Assembly (NCBI RefSeq): GCF_007954405.1
Contig: NZ_CP042344.1
Span: 744,001 to 808,000, forward strand
Length of the DNA: 64,000 nucleotides
Origin: Comamonas flocculans
GTDB lineage: Bacteria > Pseudomonadota > Gammaproteobacteria > Burkholderiales > Burkholderiaceae_C
Direction: 5' to 3'
Shown: in pieces, positions 26,625-35,485 of the stretch
How the letters are laid out: each line of letters begins with the position of its first letter
How positions within the stretch are numbered: the stretch's first letter is position 1
Position numbers and translations under genes: made by a program
The notes under the pieces: generated by a model
The model's input: the letters and a program-made list of their open reading frames with translations, nothing else
Databases searched by the model: none
What the model was told of the DNA's origin: nothing

Positions 26625-27458
26625 TCAATGCGCTGCATGCGCAAAACTGGCCACCGCCATCACCACCCCCATGCCCGCGAGCAGCCAGACGATCTGCACC
26701 AGCGCCTGCGCGGCGGACATGCGCCGCTGCAGTTGCGGGATCAGGTCGGCCAGGGCCACGTAGACGAAGCTGCTGGCCGCCACGACCAGGAAATAGGGCA
26801 GCGCGGCCTCCCAGCGGCCGACGATGAAATAACCCGCCATGCCGCCCAGCGCGGTGGCCGCGCCGGCCAGCGAGACCTTGAGCAGCGCGGCGCGGCGCTT
26901 GCCCTGGCGCAGCACCACCAGGTCGCCCACGTGGTGCGGCACCTCGTGCGCCAGCACCGACAGCGCCGCCACCACGCCCAGGCGCAGGTCGGCGATGAAG
27001 GCCGAGGCGATCATCACGCCGTCGCCAAAGCAGTGCAGGCTGTCGCCCGCCAGCAGCGCCCAGCCGCCGCGCGCGTGCGCCGGCTGGTGGTCCGGATCGT
27101 GGTCTTCGGGGCCGTGATCGTGCTGCCCGTGGGCGTGTACGCCCTCGCTGCGTGAGGATCCGCCATGGCCGCCGTGCTCATGGCCATGGTGCCAGAGCTC
27201 GGCTTTTTCCAGAATGAAGAAGAACACCAGCCCGAGCAGCAGCGTGGCAAACAGCGGGTGCGCGGGCGCGTCCTCGAAGGCTTCGGGCAGCAGGTGCATG
27301 AAGGCGGTGGACAAGAGCGCCCCGGCCGCCAGGCTCAGCAGATGCTGCGGCCCCACGCGCCAGCGCCCGCCCATGCCCAGGCGCAGCAGCATGGCCGCGA
27401 GCCACACGCTGCCTATGCCGGCGGCCAGCGTGGCGAGGACGATCACTATCAAAAGCAT
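26625..27458 (-). CDS. ZIP-family divalent metal transporter
   Basis: A 277-residue inner-membrane protein with about eight predicted helices. A cytoplasmic loop rich in His and Asp (HHGHEHGGHGG ... HAHGQHDHGPEDHDPDHQ, about residues 90-125) is typical of ZIP proteins, as is the metal-site helix LAHEVPHHVGDLVVL. It probably imports zinc or another divalent metal. The ATG at 27458 lies inside a palindromic repeat, so the repeat contributes the start context. No metal-responsive operator was recognised. Confidence 0.87.
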   Translation of the reverse strand: MLLIVIVLATLAAGIGSVWLAAMLLRLGMGGRWRVGPQHLLSLAAGALLSTAFMHLLPEAFEDAPAHPLFATLLLGLVFFFILEKAELWHHGHEHGGHGGSSRSEGVHAHGQHDHGPEDHDPDHQPAHARGGWALLAGDSLHCFGDGVMIASAFIADLRLGVVAALSVLAHEVPHHVGDLVVLRQGKRRAALLKVSLAGAATALGGMAGYFIVGRWEAALPYFLVVAASSFVYVALADLIPQLQRRMSAAQALVQIVWLLAGMGVVMAVASFAHAAH

Positions 27459-27514
27459 GGCTGTTGGCGCTTGTCCGGCAACGGTTTGCGCCTGTTTTCA
27501 TGTGAATTTTTTCC
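27442..27514 (+). repeat. Dispersed palindromic repeat over the ZIP gene start
   Basis: CTATCAAAAGCATGGCTGTT then GGCGCTTGTCC and TTTGCGCC match the family. The copy spans the start codon of the ZIP gene, read on the other strand. Confidence 0.5.
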
Positions 27515-27541
27515 AGGCCGGGGCGGCAGATTCCACCCCGA

Positions 27542-27562
27542 CCTTCCCCCGGCGGGGGAAGG
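27542..27562. repeat. GC-rich hairpin (CCTTCCCCC/GGGGGAAGG)
   Basis: A perfect 9-bp stem with a 3-nt loop between the ZIP gene and the end of the dienelactone hydrolase gene. The same CTTCCCCC...GGGGGAAG unit recurs at 46864-46902, so it is a second dispersed palindrome family. There is no T-run, so terminator function is doubtful. Confidence 0.5.
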
Positions 27563-27572
27563 AGTGTCGCAG

Positions 27573-28457
27573 CTATTTCAGGCCGTGCCGGGCAAACCAG
27601 TCCAGCGCGCGCTTCCAGCCGTCTTCGGCGGCGTCCTTGCGGTAGCTGGCGCGGTAGTCGGCATGAAAGGCGTGGGGCGCGTCCGGATAGACCACGAAGC
27701 GCGAGGCATTGGCCGGCGCGCCGGCCTTGGCCAGGGCGGCTTTCATCTGCTCTATGGTGCTCTCGGGAATGCTCTCGTCCTTGCCGCCGTACAGCCCCAG
27801 CACCGGCGCCTTGACCTGCGCGGCCAGCGCCAGCGGCTGCTTCGGCTGCAAGGCCGTGTCCTGCCCGGCCAGGCGCCCATACCAGGCCACGGCGGCCTTC
27901 ACGGGTGCGTGCGCGGCGTACAGCCAGGTGATGCGCCCGCCCCAGCAAAAGCCGGTGATGCCCACCCGCGCCGCGTCGCCGCCGTGCTTGCCGGCCCAGG
28001 CCACGGTGGCGTCCAGGTCCTGCATGACCTGGGCGTCGGGCACCTTGGCGACGACTTCGCTCATCAGCTTGGCCAGCTCGCCATAGGCCATGGGGTCGCC
28101 CTGGCGCTCGAACAGGTCGGGCGCGATCGCCAGATAGCCCGCATGCGCCAGGCGCCGGCAGACGTCGGCGATGTATTCGTGCACGCCGAAGATTTCCGAA
28201 ATGACCAGGATGACGGGCAGGCCGGTGCGGCCCTGGGGCGCGGCGCGGTAGGCGTGCACCTGGAAGTCGCCCGAAGGGTAGCTGACCTCGCCGGCCTCGA
28301 GGCCCTCCGAGCTGGTGGAAATCGCGGTCTGCGCCATCAGCGGCGCAGCCGCGGCGGCGTAGCCCGCGCCCAGCATCAGGCCCAGGGCCTTGCGGCGCGA
28401 GGCCGCGCCCGTGCCGCCCAGCAGGGCAGCCGCGTCGGTGTGCAAGTCGTCGTGCAT
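27573..28457 (-). CDS. Dienelactone hydrolase family protein, secreted
   Basis: A 294-residue alpha/beta hydrolase. Twin-Arg-like RRKALGLMLGAGYAAAAAPLMA, ending in AQT, suggests export although it sits about 28 residues in. The family triad is visible: nucleophile Cys in GFCWGG, Asp near YGGKDESIPE and His in DAPHAFH; EIFGVHEYI is the usual oxyanion region. The start at 28457 has GGAG about 10 nt upstream; an in-frame ATG at 28472 is the alternative. The substrate is unknown: only some family members act on dienelactones, and no catechol-pathway genes are near. Confidence 0.85.
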   Translation of the reverse strand: MHDDLHTDAAALLGGTGAASRRKALGLMLGAGYAAAAAPLMAQTAISTSSEGLEAGEVSYPSGDFQVHAYRAAPQGRTGLPVILVISEIFGVHEYIADVCRRLAHAGYLAIAPDLFERQGDPMAYGELAKLMSEVVAKVPDAQVMQDLDATVAWAGKHGGDAARVGITGFCWGGRITWLYAAHAPVKAAVAWYGRLAGQDTALQPKQPLALAAQVKAPVLGLYGGKDESIPESTIEQMKAALAKAGAPANASRFVVYPDAPHAFHADYRASYRKDAAEDGWKRALDWFARHGLK

Positions 28458-28488
28458 GGTGAGCTTCTCCATCGTGCGTGGCAGGGTA

Positions 28489-29193
28489 TCAGGCGGGCAG
28501 GCGCTGCAGCAGGCGCACATGCATGGGGCGCTCGAAGCGCGCACCCGCCGGGCCGCAGTGTGGCGCAAAAGCGGCCAGCGTGCGTGCGCGCAGGGCGTCG
28601 TCGATGTGGTGCTCGGCAAAGCTCGGGTGCATCATGCGTCTCTCAAAATCGGCAAAGTCGGCGAAATGCACCGGCGTGGCAAAGCGCTCCTCGGCCACCT
28701 GGCGCCAGGGTGAGCCCGGCAGCGCCAGCGCGCGGTCCAGCGCCGCCTGGGCGGCCGCCCGCACTACGCCTTCGTCGTTGTAGACCTTGACCACCTCGTT
28801 GAAGGCGCCGCCATACACCGGCTCGGAAACGTACAAATGCCCGCCGGGGCAGAGCACGCGCGCCACCTCGGCAAGGGCCTGGTCCATCAGCGCCACGGGC
28901 ACGTGGTGCAGCGACTTGAGCATCAGCGCCAGGTCAAACTGCGCCGCCTTTTCCGGGATGGCCTGGGCAGCGGCCTCGATGAAGCGCATGCGCGCGGGCA
29001 CGTCCTGCAGGTTGCGCGCCAGCTGCAGCCTGTCCACCTCCAGCCCCAGGTAGCGCATCTGCGGGTGCTGCCGCAGCAGGCGCCGTGCCATGGCGGCCGC
29101 GCCGCAGCCCGGCTCGATCACGTGCCGGCCCGGCTCGGGCAGCAGGCGCTGCAGCAGTTCGAATTCATCGGCAAGCAAGGGGTAATCCACCAC
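28489..29193 (-). CDS. Class I SAM-dependent methyltransferase
   Basis: A 234-residue Rossmann-fold methyltransferase with motif I VIEPGCGAAAMARRL (about residues 25-40), an acidic ribose-binding residue in YLGLEVDR and the post-motif segment FDLALMLKSLHHV, as in ubiquinone- and arsenite-type methyltransferases. The substrate cannot be named. It lies about 30 bp upstream of the dienelactone hydrolase gene and 10 bp after azlD on the same strand, so it may belong to the polA-azlCD transcript. Confidence 0.8.
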   Translation of the reverse strand: MVDYPLLADEFELLQRLLPEPGRHVIEPGCGAAAMARRLLRQHPQMRYLGLEVDRLQLARNLQDVPARMRFIEAAAQAIPEKAAQFDLALMLKSLHHVPVALMDQALAEVARVLCPGGHLYVSEPVYGGAFNEVVKVYNDEGVVRAAAQAALDRALALPGSPWRQVAEERFATPVHFADFADFERRMMHPSFAEHHIDDALRARTLAAFAPHCGPAGARFERPMHVRLLQRLPA

Positions 29194-29202
29194 ACTCTCC
29201 CG

Positions 29203-29517
29203 TCACGCCACCGGCGTCAGCCAGCGCAGCAGTGCGGAGGCCAGCGCCCCCAGCACCACCACCAGCAAGAAGGGCGCGCGCCACCACAGCGCCAGCGCCG
29301 CCACCCCCAGCGCGGCCAGGCGCGCATCCAGGCGCAGCGCCGTGCCGTCGGCAAGGGTGTTCATCACCGTGAGCGACGCCAGCAGCGCCACCGTGAGCGC
29401 CCCCGCCACGCGGTGCATGCGCGGATTCTGCAGCCAGCGCGCGGGCACCGCATAACCCGCGAGCTTGGTGGCGAAGGCGATCAGGCCCGCCAGCACGACG
29501 GCATGCCAGAGCGTCAT
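29203..29517 (-). CDS. azlD: AzlD family membrane protein
   Basis: A 104-residue, very hydrophobic protein with about three or four helices, the small partner of AzlC. AzlCD pairs (AzlCD, YgaZH) export branched-chain amino acids and related compounds. The ATG at 29517 overlaps the azlC stop by 4 bp (ATGA), indicating translational coupling and pairing of the two products. Confidence 0.85.
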   Translation of the reverse strand: MTLWHAVVLAGLIAFATKLAGYAVPARWLQNPRMHRVAGALTVALLASLTVMNTLADGTALRLDARLAALGVAALALWWRAPFLLVVVLGALASALLRWLTPVA

Positions 29518-30194
29518 CGCGCATGCCCCCACCAGCCCCAGGCGGCGCCCGCCGCCGCGGCCAGCAAGATCGGCAGGCCCGGCGCCACCCAGGGGATGGC
29601 CGCGGCCGTCACCGCCCCGGCCAGCACGGCCAGCGCCACCGGCTCGCGCCCCTTCAGGCGCGGCCAGAGCAGTCCGAGGAAGGCCGCCACCGCCGCGCCG
29701 TCCAGCCCCCAGGTGCGGGCGTCGCCCAGCGCATCCCCCAGCAGCGCGCCCACCAGGGTGAACAGGTTCCAGAGCACGAACACGCCCCAGCCGGCCGTCC
29801 AGAAGCCGCGCCGCTGCTCGGTGGCCTCGTCCTGGCTCAGCGTGGTGGCGGCCGATTCGTCGATGGTGAGCTGCGCCATCAGCCACTTGCGCCAGCCGCG
29901 CGGCGTGAAGAGGTGGTTCATCTGCACGCCATAGACGGCGTTGCGCACGCCCAGCAAACTGGCCGCACCCACGGCGGCCGATGCGCTGCCGCCGCCCGCC
30001 ACCACGCCGATGAAGGCAAATTGCGAACCGCCGGTGAACATCAACAGGCTCAGCACCATGGCCTGCACCACCGTCAGCCCCGCCGCCACCGCCAGCGCAC
30101 CGAAGGAAATGCCGTACAGCCCCGTGGCGAGCGCAATCGACAGGCCCATGCGCACCGCGGGCGTCAACCGCGCCCCAAGGTCCGCGGCCTTCAA
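29514..30194 (-). CDS. azlC: AzlC family amino acid exporter subunit
   Basis: A 226-residue integral membrane protein of the AzlC/YgaZ family, recognised from GLYGISFGALAVAAGL, MFTGGSQFAFIGV and the conserved charged loop QLTIDESAATTL. The apparent start is TTG at 30194, overlapping the polA stop (TTGA) and preceded by GGAAGAGG at good spacing. A downstream ATG (residue 16) would remove conserved N-terminal residues, so TTG is preferred. It is coupled to azlD downstream. Confidence 0.87.
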   Translation of the reverse strand: MKAADLGARLTPAVRMGLSIALATGLYGISFGALAVAAGLTVVQAMVLSLLMFTGGSQFAFIGVVAGGGSASAAVGAASLLGVRNAVYGVQMNHLFTPRGWRKWLMAQLTIDESAATTLSQDEATEQRRGFWTAGWGVFVLWNLFTLVGALLGDALGDARTWGLDGAAVAAFLGLLWPRLKGREPVALAVLAGAVTAAAIPWVAPGLPILLAAAAGAAWGWWGHAR

Positions 30195-32950
30195 TGCGCC
30201 TCTTCCCAGTTCGCCCCCACGCCCACTTCGGCGATCAGCGGCACGGCAAGGTCCGCCACGCCCGCCATCAGCGCAGGAATCTCGCGGCGCAGCCAGTCCA
30301 CTTCGCCTGCGGGCAGCTCGAAGACGAGTTCGTCGTGCACCTGCAGCACCATGAGGACGTCGGGCTTTTCGGCGTCCAGGCGCTGCTGCACGGCAATCAT
30401 GGCCTTCTTGATGAGGTCGGCCGCCGTGCCCTGCATGGGCGCGTTGATCGCGGCGCGCTCGGCGGCCTTCTTGCGCGGGCCGCTGCCGCCGTTGATCTCG
30501 GGCAGGTACAGGCGCCGGCCGAACACGGTTTGCACGTAGCCCTGGCGGTGGGCCAGCTGCACGGTCTCATCCATGTAGCGCCTGACGCCCGGGTAGCGCT
30601 CGAAGTAGCGGTCGATGTAGTTCTTTGCCGCCTGGTTGTCGATGCCCAGATTCTTGGCCAGGCCGTAGCTGCTCATGCCGTAGATCAGGCCGAAGTTGAT
30701 CACCTTGGCGTAGCGCCGCTGCTCGCTCGTGACTTCATCCACCGCCACGCCAAAGACCTCGGCCGCGGTGGCGCGGTGCACGTCCACGCCGTCGTGAAAG
30801 GCCTTGAGCAGCGCCGCATCCCCGCTGATGTGGGCCATGATGCGCAGCTCGATCTGGCTGTAGTCACAGCTGGCGATCACGCGCCCGGGCGGAGCGATGA
30901 AGGCTTCGCGGATGCGCCGGCCCTCGGCGGTGCGCACCGGGATGTTCTGCAGGTTGGGCTCGTTGCTCGCCAGCCGCCCGGTCACCGCCACGGCCTGGGC
31001 ATAGTGCGTGTGCACGCGGCCGGTGCGCGGGTTGATGAGGGTGGCGAGCTTGTCGGTATAGGTGCTCTTGAGCTTGGACAGGCTGCGGTGCTCCAAGAGC
31101 CGCGCGGGCAGCGGGTAGTCCTCGGCCAGTTTTTCCAGCACTTCTTCATCGGTGGAGCGCGCGCCGGTGGCGGTCTTCTTGACCACCGGCATGCCCAGCT
31201 TGTCGAAGAAGATCTCGCCCAGCTGCTTGGGGCTGCCGAGGTTGAAGGGCTGGCCGGCCAGTTCATAGGCCTGCTGCTCCAGCTCGGTGATGCGCAGGCC
31301 CAGCGCGTGGCTTTGCGCCGCGAGCTTGTCGGCGTCGATCAGCACGCCGTTTCTTTCCATGCGAAACAGCACCTCGCTGGTGGCGATCTCCAGCTCGTAG
31401 ATGGCGCGCAGCTTCTCGTCGCTCTCCAGCCGGGGCCAGAGCACGCGGTGCACGTCCAGGGTCTGGTCAGAGTCTTCGCAGGCGTAGGCCGCGGCCTTGT
31501 CCACCGGCACCTGCGCAAAGGGAATCTGCTTGGCGCCCTTGCCGCACAGGTCTTCGTAGCTGAGGCCGGTGCGCCCGGTGTGGCGCTCGGCCAGGCTGGT
31601 GAGGTTGTGCGGACGCGTGACCTCGAGCACATAGCTTTGCAGCATGGTGTCGTGCGCATAGCCCTGCACGTCGATGCCGTGGTTGGCCAGCACGTGGCGG
31701 TCGTATTTGACGTGCTGGCCCAGCTTGGCGTGCGCCGGGCTCTCCAGCCAGGGCCTGAGGCGCGCCAGCACCTCATCGAGCGGCAGTTGTTCAGGCGCCT
31801 CCAGCCCGGCATGCGCCAGCGGCACATAGGCGGCCGCCCCCGGCTCCACGCTGACGCTGATGCCGACGATGCGCGCCTGCTGCTCGTCGAGCGAGGTGGT
31901 CTCGGTATCCAGCGCGACGAGCGGCGCGGCCATGAGCCTGGCGATCCAGGCGTCCAGCGCCTGCCAGCTCAGCACCACCTCGTAGTCCACCTCTCTGACC
32001 TGCGCCTGCGCCGCCGCATGGCTCGCCTGCTCGTCGATGCGCTGCTCGGCAGCGGTCGAAGGCGCCTCGTCCTGCAGCTGGCGCGCCAGGGTCTTGAAGC
32101 CGAACTTTTCATAAAAATCGCGCAAACCCATCGTCTGCTCTGCGCCTGCAGCTATCGAATCCAAAGCAGGCAGGCCGGGCAGCGCGGCACTCAGGTCGCA
32201 ATCGGTGCGCATGCTCACCAGCCGCCGCCCGGTCGGCAGCCAGTCCAGGGCCGCGCGCAGGTTCTCGCCCGCCACGCCCTTGATCTCGTCGGCATGCGCC
32301 ATCAGCGCATCGAGCGAGCCGTACTGCGCCAGCCAGCGCGCCGCCGTCTTGGGGCCGACCTTGGCCACGCCCGGCACGTTGTCCACCGCGTCGCCCACCA
32401 GGGTCTGGAAGTCCACCATCAGACCGGGCGGCACCCCGAACTCGGCCGTCACCCCAGCCACGTCGCGGCGCTTGCCGTTCATCGTGTCCATGATGGTGAT
32501 GCGCTCGTTCACCAGCTGGCTCAAGTCCTTGTCGCCGCTGGAAATCAGCACGCGCAGGCCCTGGGCCGCGGCGCGCGTGGCCAGCGTGGCGATCACATCG
32601 TCGGCCTCCACCCCGGGCACGCACAGCACCGGCCAGCCCAGCAGCCGCACCACTTCGTGGATAGGCTCGATCTGGGCGCGCAGGTCCTCGGGCATGGGCG
32701 AGCGGTTGGCCTTGTAGTCGGGGTAGATGTCGTCGCGAAAGGTGGGGCCGGGCGCGTCGAACACGCAGGCGGCATAGGCCGGCGCATGCTCATGGCCGAG
32801 CGCGCGCAGCATGTTGACCATGCCGCGTATCGCGCCCGTCGGATGGCTCTTGGGGTCGCCCGGCACCGCGCGCAGGTCCGGCATGGCGTGGTAGGCGCGG
32901 TACAGGTAGCTGGAGCCATCGACCAGCAGCAGGGTGGGGGTGTCGCTCAT
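30191..32950 (-). CDS. polA: DNA polymerase I
   Basis: A 919-residue repair and Okazaki-processing polymerase. It has the 5'-3' exonuclease/FEN domain (LLVDGSSYLYRAYHA, GVEADDVIATLA, SGDKDLSQLV), an intact 3'-5' proofreading domain (ALDTETTSLD, YDRHVLANHGID) and family A polymerase motifs A (CDYSQIELR), B (RRYAKVINFGLIYG) and C (QVHDELVFE). The start at 32950 (MSDTPTLLLVDG) fits the family better than the ATG five codons upstream. A palindromic repeat sits in frame between the FEN and proofreading domains. azlC begins within the stop codon. Confidence 0.97.
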   Translation of the reverse strand: MSDTPTLLLVDGSSYLYRAYHAMPDLRAVPGDPKSHPTGAIRGMVNMLRALGHEHAPAYAACVFDAPGPTFRDDIYPDYKANRSPMPEDLRAQIEPIHEVVRLLGWPVLCVPGVEADDVIATLATRAAAQGLRVLISSGDKDLSQLVNERITIMDTMNGKRRDVAGVTAEFGVPPGLMVDFQTLVGDAVDNVPGVAKVGPKTAARWLAQYGSLDALMAHADEIKGVAGENLRAALDWLPTGRRLVSMRTDCDLSAALPGLPALDSIAAGAEQTMGLRDFYEKFGFKTLARQLQDEAPSTAAEQRIDEQASHAAAQAQVREVDYEVVLSWQALDAWIARLMAAPLVALDTETTSLDEQQARIVGISVSVEPGAAAYVPLAHAGLEAPEQLPLDEVLARLRPWLESPAHAKLGQHVKYDRHVLANHGIDVQGYAHDTMLQSYVLEVTRPHNLTSLAERHTGRTGLSYEDLCGKGAKQIPFAQVPVDKAAAYACEDSDQTLDVHRVLWPRLESDEKLRAIYELEIATSEVLFRMERNGVLIDADKLAAQSHALGLRITELEQQAYELAGQPFNLGSPKQLGEIFFDKLGMPVVKKTATGARSTDEEVLEKLAEDYPLPARLLEHRSLSKLKSTYTDKLATLINPRTGRVHTHYAQAVAVTGRLASNEPNLQNIPVRTAEGRRIREAFIAPPGRVIASCDYSQIELRIMAHISGDAALLKAFHDGVDVHRATAAEVFGVAVDEVTSEQRRYAKVINFGLIYGMSSYGLAKNLGIDNQAAKNYIDRYFERYPGVRRYMDETVQLAHRQGYVQTVFGRRLYLPEINGGSGPRKKAAERAAINAPMQGTAADLIKKAMIAVQQRLDAEKPDVLMVLQVHDELVFELPAGEVDWLRREIPALMAGVADLAVPLIAEVGVGANWEEAH
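32111..32165 (-). repeat. Dispersed palindromic repeat, in frame inside polA
   Basis: On the minus strand GATAGCTGCAGGCGCAGAG starts a copy that encodes about ALDSIAAGAEQT, in the linker between the 5' nuclease and proofreading domains. It is degenerate but recognisable. Confidence 0.45.
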
Positions 32951-33162
32951 GGGGCAATTGTGCACAGATGCCTGCCGCGCGCGGGTCGCGCCATGTCAAC
33001 GCGTGTGCCGCGCAGAAAGCGCGTGAGGACGGGCAAGGCGACAGACTGCGCGCCTTCGCTCACGCCATGCTGCAGCCCGTGCAGGACGGTGCAGCCGTCG
33101 CCCGCCATCTGTGTTTGCTGGGCGTCGGCTGGTAGAGTCTGTGCAATCGACGAAAGATTGCC

Positions 33163-33453
33163 ATGCGACCTTCTGTTGTACTGCGCATGAAACGCGCTCT
33201 GGTGCGCGAAGCCGCAGGCCGCTATCGCACCACCAACCTGCGGGTATTTGGCTCGGTGCTGCACGGCACCGACAAGGACGGCAGCGACCTCGACTTGCTG
33301 GTGGACGCGCTGCCCGGCGCCACGCTGTTTGATCTTGGAGGACTGCAGGACGAACTCCAGGCCATGCTCGGCGTACCGGTTGATGTACTGACCCCGGCGG
33401 ACCTGCCGGCCCGATTGCGTGCCCAGGTGCTGGCACAAGCGCAGCCGGTATGA
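33163..33453 (+). CDS. mntA: MNT-domain nucleotidyltransferase antitoxin (MntA type)
   Basis: A 96-residue minimal nucleotidyltransferase with the complete GSX10DXD active site (GSVLHGTDKDGSDLD). MntA antitoxins block HEPN toxins by adenylylating a Tyr in the toxin's RX4HXY motif. The gene overlaps the downstream HEPN gene by 4 bp (ATGA). The ATG at 33163 is followed closely by a second at 33187; the conserved fold would be kept with either. It seems intact although its partner is damaged. Confidence 0.85.
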   Translation: MRPSVVLRMKRALVREAAGRYRTTNLRVFGSVLHGTDKDGSDLDLLVDALPGATLFDLGGLQDELQAMLGVPVDVLTPADLPARLRAQVLAQAQPV

Positions 33454-33816
33454 ACGAGAACCGCCTGAAGGACTACCTTGACCACATGCAGCAGGCTGCG
33501 CTGGATGCCTGCGCTTTCGTCCAAGGCCCGAGCCAGGAAGACTTTCGGCGCGACAAGCGCACCCAGCAGGCCGTCGTCATGAGTCTGATCATTTTGGGCG
33601 AGGGTGCAAGCAAGGTGGTGGACGCTTACCCCGACTTTGCACAGACGCATGCGCAGATTCCCTGGCGCTCCATGCGGGGCATGCGCAACCGCGTCGCCCG
33701 CGGCTATTTCGACATCAACATCGATCTGGTGTGCGCACACCGTGCAGACCGGGCTGCTCGGGCAATGGCCGGCCGTGCGCCGGCAGGCCGACGAGTCCGC
33801 CCGCCCTGACGCTTGA
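33450..33816 (+). pseudogene. hepT: HEPN toxin (HepT type), active site altered and frameshifted
   Basis: The frame encodes a HepT-like (DUF86) helical RNase toxin, but two lesions are visible. In the RX4HXY motif (R79-N-R-V-A-R84-G-Y86) the catalytic His is Arg, encoded by CGC at 33699-33701. Shortly after FDINIDLV, between about 33729 and 33741, one extra base shifts the frame: the 0 frame runs on to 33809 as an unrelated Arg/Ala-rich tail, whereas the +1 frame reads the expected C-terminus (TVQTGLLGQWPAVRRQADESARPD) and stops at 33816. The target Tyr for MntA is retained. The product is presumably non-toxic. A sequencing error could explain the frameshift but would not explain the His substitution equally well. 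Confidence 0.8.
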
Positions 33817-33889
33817 CTGCGCCGATCGGCCGCTTTCCAGCGCGTGTCGCCTTGCACTACGATGCGCGGCTTACCCACGGAGGCACCCC

Positions 33890-35098
33890 ATGAGAACCCT
33901 CAAACGCCTGCTGCTTGCGCTGATCGTCCTCATCATCGCCGCGGCCGCCATCGGCTGGTTCAGCCTGGACAAGGAGGCGCGCGGGCTGCTCGCCACCTTC
34001 CCGACCAACCGCGACATCCTGTTCTGGAGCCAGACCCAGCGCGACGCCGCCTTTCGCGCGATGGACCGCATCCCGCTGCTGGCCCGATGGCATACCGCCC
34101 AGCCTTCGGCCACGCCCCGCCCGCTGCCCGAGGGCAGGCCGCTCAAGCTGGACCTGGACATCGACGCCTTCATGCAAAGCCAGCACAGCGCGGCCGTACT
34201 GATCCTGCAGGACGGCAAGATCCGGCTGGAGCGCTACGGCCTGGGCTTTGACGCCGATGGACGCTGGACCAGCTTCTCGGTGGCCAAGTCCTTCACCTCC
34301 ACGCTGGTGGGCGCGGCGCTCAAGGACGGGCTGATCAAGAGCATGGACGACAAGGTGAGCGACTACCTGCCGGACATGAAGGGCTCGGCCTACGACGACG
34401 TGAGCGTGCGCCAGCTGCTCACCATGACCTCGGGCGTGCAGTGGAACGAGGACTACGGCGACCCCAACTCGGACGTGGCGCGCTTCAACAACCACGTGCC
34501 CGAGCCCGGCGTGGACGCGCTGGTGAGCTACATGCGCAAGCTCCCGCGCGCCGCCCCCGCGGGCGAGCGCTGGCACTACAGCACGGGCGAGACCAACCTG
34601 GTCGGGGTGATGCTGATGGCGGCGATCCACAAGCCGCTCACCCAATACCTGCAGGAAAAGATCTGGCAGCCCGCGGGCATGCAGCAGCAGGCCACCTGGC
34701 TGCTGTCCAAGACCGGCAAGGAGATCAGCGGCTGCTGCATCCAGGCGGCGGCGCGCGACTACGCCCGCATGGGGCAGTTCGTCCTGGAAGGCGCGCGCGT
34801 GAACGGCGAGCCCATCGTGCCCGACGGCTGGCTGCAGGCCGCCACGCGCAAGCAGGCGGACATCCAGGCGCCGGGGCGCGGCTATGGCTACCAGTGGTGG
34901 ACCTACGACAGCGGCAGCTTCGCGGCGCGCGGCATCTTCGGCCAGGGCATCTTCATCGACCCGGCGCGCCGGCTGGTGATCGTCACCAACGCCGACTGGC
35001 CCAAGGCGGGCGCGGCGGACAACCCGGCCTTCGCCGAGCGCGAACGCTTTTACCTGGCGGTGCAGCAGGCCCTGGACGACGAGGCCGCGGGCCGCTGA
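33890..35098 (+). CDS. Membrane-anchored serine hydrolase, class C beta-lactamase fold
   Basis: A 402-residue protein with a single N-terminal anchor (LLLALIVLIIAAAAIGWF) and a periplasmic beta-lactamase/transpeptidase-like domain. The nucleophile motif SxxK is SVAK in WTSFSVAKSFTS and the Tyr motif is YSTG in WHYSTGETNLVG; the C-terminal KTG-equivalent may be FGQG. Such proteins are esterases, peptidases or amidases more often than true beta-lactamases. GGAGG lies 8 nt before the ATG at 33890. Start codons upstream are antisense artefacts. Confidence 0.83.
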   Translation: MRTLKRLLLALIVLIIAAAAIGWFSLDKEARGLLATFPTNRDILFWSQTQRDAAFRAMDRIPLLARWHTAQPSATPRPLPEGRPLKLDLDIDAFMQSQHSAAVLILQDGKIRLERYGLGFDADGRWTSFSVAKSFTSTLVGAALKDGLIKSMDDKVSDYLPDMKGSAYDDVSVRQLLTMTSGVQWNEDYGDPNSDVARFNNHVPEPGVDALVSYMRKLPRAAPAGERWHYSTGETNLVGVMLMAAIHKPLTQYLQEKIWQPAGMQQQATWLLSKTGKEISGCCIQAAARDYARMGQFVLEGARVNGEPIVPDGWLQAATRKQADIQAPGRGYGYQWWTYDSGSFAARGIFGQGIFIDPARRLVIVTNADWPKAGAADNPAFAERERFYLAVQQALDDEAAGR

Positions 35099-35130
35099 AC
35101 GCGCGCATGCCGCCTACAATCGAAGCCACC

Positions 35131-35445
35131 ATGCGCGCACCCCTTCTTCTCGCCCTCGCCTCCCTCGTCAGCACGGGCGTGCTGGCCCAGGCCAACAGCC
35201 AAAACACGGCCCAGCCCTTGCCGGCAGAGCGCCAGGCGCTCTCGCAAGAGGAGCAGGCGGGCATCGATCAGGGCCGGCGGGTGCAGCGCATCGTGATCGA
35301 GGACGAGGGCAGCCGCGTGGACGAGCTGCGCGTGGGCGGCGAAACCCGCTCCATCACCGTGCAGCCCAAGCTGGGGGGCGAGCTGCCCTCCTACCAGGTG
35401 CGCCCGAGCGATGGCGCGCGCCTGTGGAAGCTCGGCACCTTCTGA
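35131..35445 (+). CDS. DUF2782-like small periplasmic protein
   Basis: A 104-residue protein with a Sec signal (PLLLALASLVSTGVLA, AQA-like site) and a small conserved domain (RRVQRIVIEDEGSRVDELRVGGETRSITVQPK). I recognise it as the DUF2782 type, commonly found between polA and thrB in betaproteobacteria, which fits this locus. Function is unknown. It is followed 40 bp later by thrB on the same strand. Confidence 0.7.
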   Translation: MRAPLLLALASLVSTGVLAQANSQNTAQPLPAERQALSQEEQAGIDQGRRVQRIVIEDEGSRVDELRVGGETRSITVQPKLGGELPSYQVRPSDGARLWKLGTF

Positions 35446-35485
35446 ACCGCGCACTTGCCCGCTCCGGCTGCGCCGGACCCTTTCC

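Noticed and set aside
33163..33453. Treating the MNT/HEPN pair as an intact toxin-antitoxin system
   Set aside because: The toxin's RX4HXY His is Arg and its frame is shifted, so an active pair is not supported.
33731..33889. Extended start for the serine hydrolase
   Set aside because: It would overlap the HepT coding region and precede a clear GGAGG-ATG with a signal anchor.
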